Both the position numbers and the translations under genes were made by a program. A stretch of 64,000 bases of DNA from CAYRGG01 sp964423745 (GTDB lineage: Bacteria; Pseudomonadota; Gammaproteobacteria; Competibacterales; Competibacteraceae), in NCBI GenBank assembly GCA_964423745.1, contig CAYRGG010000012.1, positions 1 through 64,000 on the forward strand, in the 5' to 3' direction. This document shows, piece by piece, positions 26,332 through 34,691 of this stretch (within the stretch, counting starts at the first letter, position 1; the number at the start of each line of letters is the position of its first letter). Under the pieces are notes generated by a model. The model saw only the letters and a program-made list of their open reading frames with translations. It did no database searches and was not told the DNA's origin.

Positions 26332-27648
26332 ATGCAAATCGACTGGTTAGCAGTCGGCGCACAGATCGTCAATTTTCTGGTTCTGATTTATCTGCTCAAG
26401 CGATTTCTTTACCATCCAGTGATGAACGCCATGGCAAAACGCGAACAGCGCATTGCCGACCGTCTGGAGGAAGCCCGTCAACGGGAACAACAGGCGGCTC
26501 AAGAAAGAGATCAATACCGGGATAAAAACCAGGCCTTTGAGCAGCAACGCCAGGAACTGTTTGAGCAAGCTAAAACCGAATCAGAACAGCAACGCCAACA
26601 ACTTATAGAAGAAGCTCGTGACACTGTGGAACAAACCCGCGCCCAGTGGCAACAGGAGATGGAGCGTGAACGACAGAGCTTCTACAAGGCGGTAAGCAGT
26701 CAGACAGCGCAAGCCATCGTTCAGGGCGTGCGTCGCGTGTTAGCAGATTTAGCCGATACCAAACTGGAAGAGCGCATCGTGCAGCTGTTTCTGCAACGCC
26801 TGCAATCCCTTGATGAAAAAACTCGTCAAAGGCTAGTAGAGGCAACCGAGAATGACACCCGCGAGGCTCGTATCACCACCTCGTTTGAACCCGATGAAAC
26901 GGTCTGCTCGCGTATCACCCAGGCTGTGCGCCAGGTGATGGACGAGCAGACTCCCGTGAGCTTTGCACGTTCAGGAGAGCTTTTGAGTGGTATTGAGCTT
27001 AGCACGGGTGACCAAACCCTGGGGTGGAATATGGCGGAGTATCTGGACGAGATCGAGGCAGACCTGGAAAAAACCCTGGCCAATATACCGGCGCCGGCTC
27101 CACGAGAAGGACAACCTAAAGATGCCGAAGAAGCAAAAGTCGAAGACACCCTTAACACCGTGAAGCAACAAACGGCGCAAGCCATCGTCCAAGGTATGCG
27201 CCGTGCACTGGCGGATTTGGCCGACAGTGAACTGGAAGAAAGGATGGTGCAGGTTTTCTTGCAGCGCTTGCGATCCCTGGACGAGCGAACCCGCCAAAGG
27301 CTTAGGGAAACGGCTGAAGACGAGGAAACGCGAGTCCATGTGGTTACTTCTTTTCTCTTAGATGAAGCCGCTCGTTCCCGCATCATTCAAAGGGTGGGTC
27401 AGGCAATGGGTGTAGGCGATCGTGCTCAGGTGAGTTTCGAACAGTCCACTGATTTGTTAAGTGGGATTGTACTCAGTACCGGTACTGTAACGGTGGGTTG
27501 GACTTTGAGCGACTATCTCGATGACATGGAGGCGGATCTCGAAAAAACCTTGGCGCATAAACCCCAGCAATCCTCATCGGCGAGACAATACAATAAACCA
27601 GGACTTACGCAGCTCGTTCCAGAGGACGCCGTGAATACGTCCTTGTAG
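26332..27648 (+). CDS. atpF: N-ATPase Fo subunit b with duplicated C-terminal domain
   Basis: Subunit b, 438 residues, much longer than the roughly 250 usual for N-ATPases. I take the ATG at 26332, after GGGAGG, rather than the open frame from 26251. Residues 1-30 are the membrane anchor (VGAQIVNFLVLIYLLKRFLY) and 31-120 a Gln/Glu-rich coiled coil. Residues 124-250 form a domain beginning TAQAIVQGVRRVLADLAD and ending EIEADLEKTLA, and residues 281-408 repeat it (TAQAIVQGMRRALADLAD to MEADLEKTLA). This domain probably stands in for the missing delta subunit, so it is duplicated here. The last 15 or so residues (GLTQLVPEDAVNTSL) are encoded by an inserted palindromic element. Confidence 0.9.
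   Translation: MQIDWLAVGAQIVNFLVLIYLLKRFLYHPVMNAMAKREQRIADRLEEARQREQQAAQERDQYRDKNQAFEQQRQELFEQAKTESEQQRQQLIEEARDTVEQTRAQWQQEMERERQSFYKAVSSQTAQAIVQGVRRVLADLADTKLEERIVQLFLQRLQSLDEKTRQRLVEATENDTREARITTSFEPDETVCSRITQAVRQVMDEQTPVSFARSGELLSGIELSTGDQTLGWNMAEYLDEIEADLEKTLANIPAPAPREGQPKDAEEAKVEDTLNTVKQQTAQAIVQGMRRALADLADSELEERMVQVFLQRLRSLDERTRQRLRETAEDEETRVHVVTSFLLDEAARSRIIQRVGQAMGVGDRAQVSFEQSTDLLSGIVLSTGTVTVGWTLSDYLDDMEADLEKTLAHKPQQSSSARQYNKPGLTQLVPEDAVNTSL
26701..27555 (+). repeat. Tandem in-frame duplication within atpF
   Basis: Codons 124-250 (26701-27081) and 281-408 (27172-27555) encode about 127-residue copies with roughly 60% identity by eye, joined by a Pro/Glu-rich linker (APAPREGQPKDAEE). 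Synonymous and amino-acid differences are many, so the duplication is not recent. Confidence 0.85.
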
Positions 27649-27706
27649 GCTTGACTGCGGCCATCCAGGCCGCAGACACCTCTTTTCACGAGCTACGCAA
27701 ATCCTG
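27599..27706 (-). repeat. Dispersed palindromic element, copy 4 (inverted), overlapping atpF 3' end
   Basis: About 108 bp in the opposite orientation to the other copies: ends CAGGACTTACGCAGCTCGT and ACGAGCTACGCAAATCCTG, hairpin GCGGCCATCCAGGCCGC. The first 50 bases lie inside atpF and supply its stop codon and last codons. The rest fills most of the gap before atpA. Confidence 0.87.
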
Positions 27707-27758
27707 CTCATGAGTAAGTTGTGCGTAAGTTCTATAGACAACATAGAGAGACACCGGC

Positions 27759-29291
27759 ATGAAGAGTACCCTGCAGGAGGCCGCTGACATTGCCTTTGCC
27801 GCCTGGGAACAGGCGTTGGAAGAACAACAGCCAAAACTTACCGCGAAAGCCACCGGCACCGTTACCCATGTGGGGGGTGGCGTGGTGCGGATTAAAGGAT
27901 TATCGGGTCTGCGGGCTGAATCGTTAGTGCTATTTCCTGGCAATGCCGTGGGTACGGCGTTGGATTTACAGAGCGACGAAATCGGTGTTGCCCTTCTTAA
28001 GAACAGCGAAGTCTTGACCACTGGCGTACAAGCCCATGCCAGTGGGCGCTTGACCGACACCCCGGTGGGTGAAGCCCTATTGGGACGTGTAGTGGATGCT
28101 ACCGGACAGGCATTGGATGGCCAAGGACCCCTACAAAATTTAAAGCGCCGTCCGGTGGAGCGTGACGCCCCCGCCATTTTAGATCGTGCGCCGGTGACGG
28201 TGCCGCTACAAAGCGGACTTAAATCGGTGGATGCGTTGATTCCCATCGGTCGCGGCCAGCGCGAGCTGATCGTCGGCGACCGGCAAACCGGAAAAACCGC
28301 CATCGCTATAGATACTATTATCAATCAACGTGATAAAGATGTCATTTGTATCTATTGCGCCATCGGTCAACGGGGCACGGCGGTGGCGCGGGTGGTGGAA
28401 ACCTTGCGTCATCATCAGGCCATGGACTACTGTGTGGTGATGGTGGCCACCGGTGACGATCTGCCGGGGTTACAGTTTATTACCCCCTATGCGGCCACCA
28501 GCGTGGCGGAATACTTTATGGAACAGGGCTATGATGTATTGATCGTCTATGACGATCTGACCCGTCATGCCCGGGCCTACCGGGAACTATCCCTGCTGCT
28601 GCGGCGTCCACCGGGTCGGGAAGCCTATCCGGGTGATATTTTCTATATTCATTCCCGTTTATTGGAACGGTCCACCCATTTGCGTAAAGAATACGGCGGC
28701 GGTTCCCTGACTGCCCTACCCATCGTGGAGACCCAGGCGCAGAATATCTCGGCTTATATTCCCACTAATTTGATCTCCATCACCGATGGGCAGATTTACC
28801 TATCCCCGGAACTGTTCCGCAAAGGGTTGATGCCCGCCATCGATGTGGGTAAATCCGTGTCCCGCGTGGGCGGTAAAACTCAACTCCCCGCCTATCGAGC
28901 GGTGGCTGGGGATCTTAAACTGGCCTATGCCCAGTTTGAGGAAATGGAGACCTTTTCGCGCTTCGCCACCCGCCTCGATGAAGAAACCCGTAATACCATT
29001 GAACGGGGACGCCGGGTGCGGGCCATTCTTAAACAACCCGAGCACGAGCCGTTGCCGGTAAGCGATCAAATCGCCGTGTTGGAAGCAGTCAACAACGGCT
29101 TTTTCGATCCTTTACCCATCGATGACATATCCCAAGCCGCCACCGCAGTGCGAAAGGCCATTCACCAACAAGCGTCAGAACTGTGTCGGCGGATTGAAGC
29201 GGGTGAAAAAATGAGCGACGAGGATCGCCGCCAGTGGCTCGATATTATAAAACGCGCTGTGGGTAAGCGCGAAAAAACGCAACAGCCCTAA
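27759..29291 (+). CDS. atpA: N-ATPase F1 subunit alpha
   Basis: Alpha subunit of 510 residues with Walker A GDRQTGKT at 173-180, CIYCAIGQRGTAVARVVE, VLIVYDDLTRHARAYRELSLLLRRPPGREAYPGDIFY and ALPIVETQAQNISAYIPTNLISITDGQI. It forms the F1 hexamer with beta. It is separated from atpF by a palindromic repeat of about 108 bp, an unusual break within the operon. The start is the ATG at 27759. Confidence 0.95.
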   Translation: MKSTLQEAADIAFAAWEQALEEQQPKLTAKATGTVTHVGGGVVRIKGLSGLRAESLVLFPGNAVGTALDLQSDEIGVALLKNSEVLTTGVQAHASGRLTDTPVGEALLGRVVDATGQALDGQGPLQNLKRRPVERDAPAILDRAPVTVPLQSGLKSVDALIPIGRGQRELIVGDRQTGKTAIAIDTIINQRDKDVICIYCAIGQRGTAVARVVETLRHHQAMDYCVVMVATGDDLPGLQFITPYAATSVAEYFMEQGYDVLIVYDDLTRHARAYRELSLLLRRPPGREAYPGDIFYIHSRLLERSTHLRKEYGGGSLTALPIVETQAQNISAYIPTNLISITDGQIYLSPELFRKGLMPAIDVGKSVSRVGGKTQLPAYRAVAGDLKLAYAQFEEMETFSRFATRLDEETRNTIERGRRVRAILKQPEHEPLPVSDQIAVLEAVNNGFFDPLPIDDISQAATAVRKAIHQQASELCRRIEAGEKMSDEDRRQWLDIIKRAVGKREKTQQP

Positions 29292-29300
29292 GCGCCAACC

Positions 29301-30194
29301 ATGGAAACCTTAGAACAACTCAATCAACGGATTGAAAGTTTTCAAGATCTACAATCCATCGTCAGCACCATGAAGGCGTTGTCGGCTGTGAGCATTCGTC
29401 AATACGAACAGGCGGCGCAGTCCCTGAACTTGTATTACCGCACCGTTGAATTGGGTTTACATGTGTTGCTGCGAGATGCTGCTCTGAGTGAAACGGTCTT
29501 ACCCCGAGGCGACAGCGGTGGCGTCGGCGCTATCGTTTTTGGTTCCGATCAAGGTTTGTGCGGGCGTTTTAACGAAGAAATCGTTGGGTTTGCCTCAGAA
29601 CGTCTTGACACAGCGGTTGCTCAGGATCAGGAGGCGTTTGTGCTGGCCGTGGGTAGCCGGGCGGCAGGCAATTTAGAACAAGCGGGCTTTGCGTTGAAGG
29701 AAGACATTCCGACCCCCGACTCCGCCTCGCGCATCACTGCAACGGTGCAGCAACTGCTGCTCACTATCGACGCCTGGCGTGAAGAGCATGGCATAGACCA
29801 TGTGTATTTGTTTTATAACCGGGGACAAGAAGAAGCCTCCCGTTATCAACCGACCGGTGTGCAGCTGTTACCGGTTAACTTGCGACGTTTTCGACGCTTG
29901 CAAAAAGAATCCTGGCCGTCTCGGTCGTTACCCACCTATACCATGGACCGCCGTCAGCTGCTATCGGCGTTGTTGCGTCAATATTTTGCCGTGACCTTGT
30001 TTCGCGCCTGCGCCGAATCGTTAGCCAGCGAACACGGCAGCCGCTTGAGCGCCATGCAGTCGGCGGAGAAGAATTTAGAAGAGCGCCTGGAAGAAGTGAC
30101 CGCTGAATACCACCGGATGCGGCAAGACGCCATCACCGGCGAGCTATTGGATGTGGTCAGTGGTTTTGAAGCCCTCAAAGATAACGAGGATTGA
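29301..30194 (+). CDS. atpG: N-ATPase F1 subunit gamma
   Basis: Gamma subunit of 297 residues, last gene of the operon, 9 bp after atpA. The N-terminal helix IESFQDLQSIVSTMKALSAVSIRQYEQA and the C-terminal ESLASEHGSRLSAMQSAEKNLEE form the rotating coiled coil, and IVFGSDQGLCGRFNEEIV is the conserved Rossmann-like block. The sequence is divergent from housekeeping gamma subunits, as N-ATPase gammas are. It transmits rotation to the c-ring. Confidence 0.92.
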   Translation: METLEQLNQRIESFQDLQSIVSTMKALSAVSIRQYEQAAQSLNLYYRTVELGLHVLLRDAALSETVLPRGDSGGVGAIVFGSDQGLCGRFNEEIVGFASERLDTAVAQDQEAFVLAVGSRAAGNLEQAGFALKEDIPTPDSASRITATVQQLLLTIDAWREEHGIDHVYLFYNRGQEEASRYQPTGVQLLPVNLRRFRRLQKESWPSRSLPTYTMDRRQLLSALLRQYFAVTLFRACAESLASEHGSRLSAMQSAEKNLEERLEEVTAEYHRMRQDAITGELLDVVSGFEALKDNED

Positions 30195-30265
30195 TTCTCC
30201 TGCAAGTCGACTTATCAATAATAATCTACACTTGCATAAATAAGTGAGCAATCGGGAGAAAATCT

Positions 30266-30682
30266 GTGCCTTCATCCAAAGTAACAGGCAGCTGTCTTTG
30301 TGGACAGGTGATTTACGAACTATCGGGCAATCTTGGCGTGTTTCAATATTGCCATTGTTCCAGATGCAGAAAGTTTACCGGCAGCGCCCATGCCACAAAT
30401 TTATTGGTTGCGCCTGATCAATTTAAATGGCTTACCGGTGAAGCCTATATCGGTCGCTTTGAACCCAAAGATACTAAACATTTTGCGACATCTTTTTGTA
30501 AGCACTGCGGCTCTTCCCTACCCTGGCTAGGAAAACAAAAAAAAGCGGTTATCGTTCCCGCAGGCACACTGGATACGGATCCCGGCATCAAACCCTCGCA
30601 AAATATATTTTGGGGTTCAAAAGCTCCCTGGTATAAAGAAGTAAATGAACTTATTAAGCATGAAGAGCTGCCAGGTAAATAA
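30266..30682 (+). CDS. GFA family (CENP-V/GFA) zinc-binding protein
   Basis: Protein of 138 residues in the glutathione-dependent formaldehyde-activating family. Zinc ligands are visible as CLCGQ, CHCSRCRKFTG and SFCKHCGSSLPW. The start is a GTG at 30266 preceded by GGGAG. Family members bind zinc through these cysteines, and some catalyse or assist S-hydroxymethylglutathione formation, but most have no assigned reaction. It stands alone after the ATPase operon; no formaldehyde pathway genes are nearby. Confidence 0.9.
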   Translation: MPSSKVTGSCLCGQVIYELSGNLGVFQYCHCSRCRKFTGSAHATNLLVAPDQFKWLTGEAYIGRFEPKDTKHFATSFCKHCGSSLPWLGKQKKAVIVPAGTLDTDPGIKPSQNIFWGSKAPWYKEVNELIKHEELPGK

Positions 30683-30843
30683 ATAGCACGTACAAACAAA
30701 GAGTATGGGGCAAGCTACTGTAAGGCTTACTCTAAATTTATCCGCGCTATATCCGTTTGTCATAAATTCGAAAGGGTCGCTTCTGCCTGCAAATGGAGGG
30801 GGCGAGCAAACACCTTCCTTGCCCCCTCTGCAACGCCTAACGC

Positions 30844-31077
30844 TCAACGGAGCGCGTCGATGTCAGCACCATGATTAATATGAAACACATTGCCCTCCAT
30901 CACTAAGGCAGGTACGGACTTTACACCCGCCGCTTCGGCTTCCGCGAGCCGGGACTTATTCTCACCTAGATGAACCGATTCAATGCTATATTTAGACGGA
31001 TCAAGCCCTTCAGCCACTGTGTGCTCAGCAGAGAAACAAACGGGGCATCCCGCATGATAGAAAATCGCTTTGTTCAT
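30844..31077 (-). CDS. Thioredoxin/glutaredoxin-like protein
   Basis: Small redox protein of 77 residues with an N-terminal CPVC motif (FYHAGCPVCFSAE) and the cis-Pro stretch KSVPALVMEG typical of the thioredoxin fold. It is divergent from an HxlR-type regulator across a 145-bp gap; HxlR proteins often control neighbouring redox or aldehyde-detoxification genes, so this is its probable target. Reaction partner unknown. Confidence 0.82.
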   Translation of the reverse strand: MNKAIFYHAGCPVCFSAEHTVAEGLDPSKYSIESVHLGENKSRLAEAEAAGVKSVPALVMEGNVFHINHGADIDALR

Positions 31078-31180
31078 GAGTCATCTCCGTTAGTTGCGTG
31101 AGTAAAGACCGTAGCGGAATAGCCGCTAAGGCCAACTGCCAGGATGACATATTAATCAATCAATACAACCGGTTACAAAA

Positions 31181-31197
31181 TGGTTTACTACTTACCA
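31181..31197. promoter_or_regulatory. Candidate HxlR operator
   Basis: Imperfect palindrome TGGTTTACTACTTACCA in the gap between the divergent thioredoxin-like and HxlR genes, 26 bp before the HxlR start. Related half-sites CCGGTT and ACGGTT flank it. HxlR proteins often autoregulate from such intergenic sites; binding is inferred. Confidence 0.35.
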
Positions 31198-31222
31198 AAC
31201 GGTTCGCTTAGTTGATTTTTCT

Positions 31223-31561
31223 ATGAAAAAAAATAGCAACTATTTGAAAATCACATCAGTCGGTGGAATGGTGGAAAGTGTCATAGGCTGCAAGTGGTCT
31301 CTCGCCGTGTTGACTGCCATTAAGCAAGGTATAGTCAGACCTGGCGCTATCGGCCGCACCTGCGAAGGATTATCCACCAAAGTACTCAATGAGCGTCTTA
31401 AAAAGCTGACTGCTTTCGGCATATTACAAAGAGTGGATTTTGCAGAGATTCCACCCCATGTTGAGTATCATTTTACCGACTTCGGTTATCGCTTCTTAAA
31501 AATCATTGATGAAGCTGAGAAACTCCAGGAAGAAGTTGATGAGAACTTAAATAGTCATTAA
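31223..31561 (+). CDS. HxlR family transcriptional regulator
   Basis: Winged-helix regulator of 112 residues: VESVIGCKWSLAVLTAIKQGIVRPGAIGRTCEGLSTKVLNERLKKLTAFGILQR is the HxlR DNA-binding domain and PPHVEYHFTDFGYRFLKII the wing and dimer helix. The C in IGCKWS is the cysteine that in HypR-type HxlR proteins can sense electrophiles or disulfide stress. It lies divergent from a CxxC protein, consistent with redox-responsive control of that gene. Confidence 0.9.
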   Translation: MKKNSNYLKITSVGGMVESVIGCKWSLAVLTAIKQGIVRPGAIGRTCEGLSTKVLNERLKKLTAFGILQRVDFAEIPPHVEYHFTDFGYRFLKIIDEAEKLQEEVDENLNSH

Positions 31562-31773
31562 ATACGACACTTACATTAGTCCTTATGTACAAAGGTTTTA
31601 AAGATATCAGTTTTTTCGCAGGGTAAGTCACTAAGACGTTTCAAGGTCAAAATGCCCTGCCTGACTGCGCCCCTCAGCCACTGAAAAGCGGCGCAGCTTA
31701 TTAGCACTATTAAACGCTTCGCAAACTGTAGGCATGATAGTACATTGAAAACATGCCTATAAAAATTAAGGTG

Positions 31774-32007
31774 ATGGATGTGGAAACAAAGACTATTACC
31801 ATTCGCGTCAGTCCTGAAGCAGCGTCTGCTTACAAGACAGCATCTGCTGAACAACGGCGAAAGCTCGATGCCCTGCTCAGCTTGAAGCTCGCTGAAGTGA
31901 CACAAGCAAAACGCCCCTTAGAAGTCATCATGAGCGAGATGAGCCGCAAAGCCCAAGAGCGCGGGCTGACACTAGAAATTTTAGAAGCTATTTTGAATGA
32001 GCAGTAG
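31774..32007 (+). CDS. Antitoxin-like protein of a decayed PIN toxin pair
   Basis: Small protein of about 77 residues (start ATG at 31774 by the MDVETKTITIRVSPEAA N-terminus; the frame is open from 31753). ITIRVSPEAASAYKTASAEQRRKLDALLSLKL is a ribbon-helix-helix-like segment and the C-terminal RGLTLEILEAILNEQ is typical of antitoxins that pair with COG1569-type PIN toxins. Its end overlaps the toxin remnant by 11 bp. With the toxin truncated, it is an orphan. Confidence 0.72.
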   Translation: MDVETKTITIRVSPEAASAYKTASAEQRRKLDALLSLKLAEVTQAKRPLEVIMSEMSRKAQERGLTLEILEAILNEQ

Positions 32008-32164
32008 TGCATACTGCGTTCTCGACACAAATACTTTAGTGAGCGCCGTATTATTTGAACATTCTATTCCAGGGCAAGCGCTGTATCGTGCGCTGAAATG
32101 GGGAGATGTTCTCGTATCGTCTAAAAGGCAGAGAAGCGTTAAGGGTTTAAAAAATGAGACTTGA
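31997..32164 (+). pseudogene. Truncated PIN-domain toxin
   Basis: The frame from the ATG at 31997 gives 55 residues beginning SSSAYCVLDTNTLVSAVLF, the N-terminal metal-binding strand (Asp in VLDTNTLVS) of COG1569 PIN toxins. After GDVLVSSKRQRS the frame runs into a duplicated segment and stops, losing about 90 residues with the other acidic residues. Not expected to be a nuclease. Confidence 0.78.
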
Positions 32165-32217
32165 AGAGAGAGAAGCATTAAGAATTTAAGTTTTGGAGAA
32201 AAAATGAGACTTGAAGA
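32131..32217 (+). repeat. Short imperfect tandem duplication at a toxin breakpoint
   Basis: GAGAAGCGTTAAGGGTTTAA then AAAATGAGACTTGAAGA (32131-32167) recurs as GAGAAGCATTAAGAATTTAA ... AAAATGAGACTTGAAGA (32170-32217) with about 11 extra bases. The second copy includes the start of the next gene. This marks where the PIN toxin gene was cut off. Confidence 0.75.
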
Positions 32218-32584
32218 GGTAGCGCCAGAATATATTAAGCGGGTAGCTAAATATCGATGGGACCGAATTATTGAGAAACATGAAGGTCCTTGGGGATGGG
32301 ATTACTTCCTTAATGCCAATCTAGTCGAATTCCTCAGTGTAGATGGATTCGAGGTTCTCCTCCCCGTAGAAAAAAAGCATCATCCCAATATCACTATCAC
32401 CCGGTGCATAGGGTCAACCGATAGGCAGATGTTGACGATCTTCCTGCGTGACACGACCTATGATACAGGCATCTTCGCAGGGTATTTGGCTGTCTGTGAG
32501 AAAGTGCCGGATCAAGAGTGGTACATTGCAATCGTCTACCACGAGTGTTGGGTAAACAAGCTCGAAGAGATGAAACAGACTTGA
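32204..32584 (+). CDS. Hypothetical protein
   Basis: A 126-residue protein I do not recognise. The ATG at 32204 follows GGAG (in TTTTGGAGAAAAA) at suitable spacing. The sequence is soluble and acidic/aromatic-rich, with WDRIIEKHEGPWGWDYF and CEKVPDQEWYIAIVYHECWVN. No signal peptide or membrane helix. Its first codons are part of a short duplication shared with the region upstream. It could be an immunity-like or toxin-associated protein given the adjacent decayed toxin-antitoxin pair, but this is only a guess. Confidence 0.7.
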   Translation: MRLEEVAPEYIKRVAKYRWDRIIEKHEGPWGWDYFLNANLVEFLSVDGFEVLLPVEKKHHPNITITRCIGSTDRQMLTIFLRDTTYDTGIFAGYLAVCEKVPDQEWYIAIVYHECWVNKLEEMKQT

Positions 32585-32594
32585 GACTACACAA

Positions 32595-34622
32595 TCAATA
32601 AAGGGCTTCGGGACCAAAATGCCTTGCCAAACTATGCCCCTCGGTACGCAAACGTTCCGTTTCATGGGCCATTGCCTCTAGCAATGCCTTATCCACCTGA
32701 TCGGTGGGCCGCGCCTTTAAGGCCATTAACATGGCATAAGGCAAACTCAGAGCATTATCCTCCGCTAGTCTGCCTAAATAGGTTTCCTCAAAGTCCGGTG
32801 GCACACGCAGGGACCAATTCTCTTCACTGACGGTACCTGGGCTGTTATAACGTTCCTGAACGCCCAACATATCGGACACAAAGACCATGATGTTGCGTGC
32901 TTGACTATTGAGCATATCAGCGAACAGTGCATGTACTAATACGCCAGGATTGTTAGCGACATGGGCCACCCATGCTGGGCGCTCAGTTTCATTTGGCACT
33001 AGACGCCGACTAAGGTCACTTGCTCGATCCTGGGCTTGACCACTTCTGCACCAATGCCCCGCCAGTTGCCAGATGGGCCGAGTATCATGATTACCGAGCA
33101 TAATCCAATCCGCCGGTTGGGCATTATCACTACGATAGACATCCGTTGGATTGTTGGGATCAGCATTTTGCAGGACCCGGAAGCGCCCTAGCCCATGCCG
33201 CTCCATGACACGGTGCAACGGATAGGGCATTGTGCTAAGCACTTCACACATCACCTGTTTTAAACCTTGACCATTGTGAGGCGCTAAATGGGTAAAGAGT
33301 GTGGCATAGTGGGTGACCTGGTCTTCCGTCAGTTCCCGCACCCAATCGTCCGCATGGCGGGGCAAATGGCGATTGAGTTGTTCTGAGCGCACCAACGAGA
33401 ATTCCCGCAAACGGGGATGATCTAGCAAATTAGGTGAGGAAAAGAGCCGCGCACCCTCTTGTACCGCTTGAAAAGGATTAGAGAGATCGGTTCGATAGAC
33501 CCAGGGCGTTACCCATCCTTGGGGGTGATCCACGCGGACGCCATCGTACTCAGCATAAACCTTTCTTAATCGCTTTTCCACAAACTGCAAAACCGGCCCA
33601 GGACTGCCGTCGTCGTCAGTGTATTGGCGTGGGTCCAATACCATAAATCCCCATGGTTGACCTTCTGGGTTCGTGCGGCTAGGGGGTGCGCCTAAGCGAT
33701 ACCCGTCGAGAAACAATCCTTGATAATTCCAAGCGTCTTGATCGGACATACCTACCTGTAAATCCGCGTAAAGCTGTAGTCCTAGTTCAGCAGACAGAGC
33801 ACGTAATCGATGGTGTTGCTCATGGGCGAGAAATTGAATAAAGGCATAGTATTCTAGAGCGACAGCGCGACGTTTAGCGAGTTCTTGGCGTCGTTCAAAA
33901 CTCCACGCTTGTTCCCTTAAAGGTGGATTTGGCAGCCGCTGATCCAAGTGGGGTTGCTGGGATTCATCGGACCATTGTCGCCAATTTTGCCCACCGTGTT
34001 CTTGGCGGAGCACTGTATATAGAGCATCCCCCTCTAACCAATCCCAATGGTTGCTGCAAAATGCTGCAAAGCGTGCTGCGAGGGCCATCATGCCCTCTTC
34101 ACCCTGTTCACGACGCTGGCAAAACCGGTCATAGGCTCTGCGCAAAGCCTTCTCGGTGAGGTCAAAGGCAAAACCGTAGTGCACACGACCTCGTCCTGGT
34201 GGCCGTTTTTTTAACCAATGGTTTAGCTCTTGAGGCGTCAATAAATCATTTTCACAAAGTGCATACAAAGAAATAGAGAGAGGGTTTCGCGAGAACAAGG
34301 TGCCGTCGTAGGGTGAAGGATTACCGGCTGATGTGGCGCCCTGAGGGCCTAGTTGCAGACCATTAAAACCTATGTCGCGTATGCGTCTAAGAAAGTGAGC
34401 AGCACCGCGGGTATAGGGTGAACCACGGGTGGTTTCTTCCGCCTCAAAACTAGGAAAACTGGGATCATGGATTTGCAAGAAAAGATTATCCACCCCTAGC
34501 ACCCTGAGACCTTCAGAGATACAGTGGCGATAAGTGGTAAGTTCAAAGGGGCTGCACACCAGTTTTCTCCATGACAGCTTTAAAATCGACGCCAGTATGA
34601 GGGACGCGCTACCGCCATTCAA
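32595..34622 (-). CDS. 4-alpha-glucanotransferase-like protein (GH77)
   Basis: A 675-residue protein with the GH77 catalytic pattern: DLQVGMSDQDAWNYQGLF at about 287-304, GAPPSRTNPEGQPWG at 311-325 (the PPD..S..GQ.WG loop), the nucleophile D365 in YDGVRVDHPQGW, the acid/base E460 in GLKQVMCEVLS, and D513 in MLGNHDTRP. Such enzymes (amylomaltase/MalQ) move glucan chains between maltodextrins or glycogen. The sequence is divergent: the usual RIDHFRG is VRVDHPQG and PPD is PPS. No glycogen or maltose genes are adjacent. The N-terminal 25 residues are doubtful; an internal start is possible. Confidence 0.85.
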   Translation of the reverse strand: MNGGSASLILASILKLSWRKLVCSPFELTTYRHCISEGLRVLGVDNLFLQIHDPSFPSFEAEETTRGSPYTRGAAHFLRRIRDIGFNGLQLGPQGATSAGNPSPYDGTLFSRNPLSISLYALCENDLLTPQELNHWLKKRPPGRGRVHYGFAFDLTEKALRRAYDRFCQRREQGEEGMMALAARFAAFCSNHWDWLEGDALYTVLRQEHGGQNWRQWSDESQQPHLDQRLPNPPLREQAWSFERRQELAKRRAVALEYYAFIQFLAHEQHHRLRALSAELGLQLYADLQVGMSDQDAWNYQGLFLDGYRLGAPPSRTNPEGQPWGFMVLDPRQYTDDDGSPGPVLQFVEKRLRKVYAEYDGVRVDHPQGWVTPWVYRTDLSNPFQAVQEGARLFSSPNLLDHPRLREFSLVRSEQLNRHLPRHADDWVRELTEDQVTHYATLFTHLAPHNGQGLKQVMCEVLSTMPYPLHRVMERHGLGRFRVLQNADPNNPTDVYRSDNAQPADWIMLGNHDTRPIWQLAGHWCRSGQAQDRASDLSRRLVPNETERPAWVAHVANNPGVLVHALFADMLNSQARNIMVFVSDMLGVQERYNSPGTVSEENWSLRVPPDFEETYLGRLAEDNALSLPYAMLMALKARPTDQVDKALLEAMAHETERLRTEGHSLARHFGPEALY

Positions 34623-34691
34623 GACATGAGACGAGAAAGCATAGAGCTGCTTGAGCGTGTTAGGTTTTTCTTGTAATGCTATCGCGAAAAA

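Noticed and set aside
31576..31905. 109-codon minus-strand frame
   Set aside because: Opposite to the antitoxin-like gene, with no domain; the plus-strand gene is better supported.
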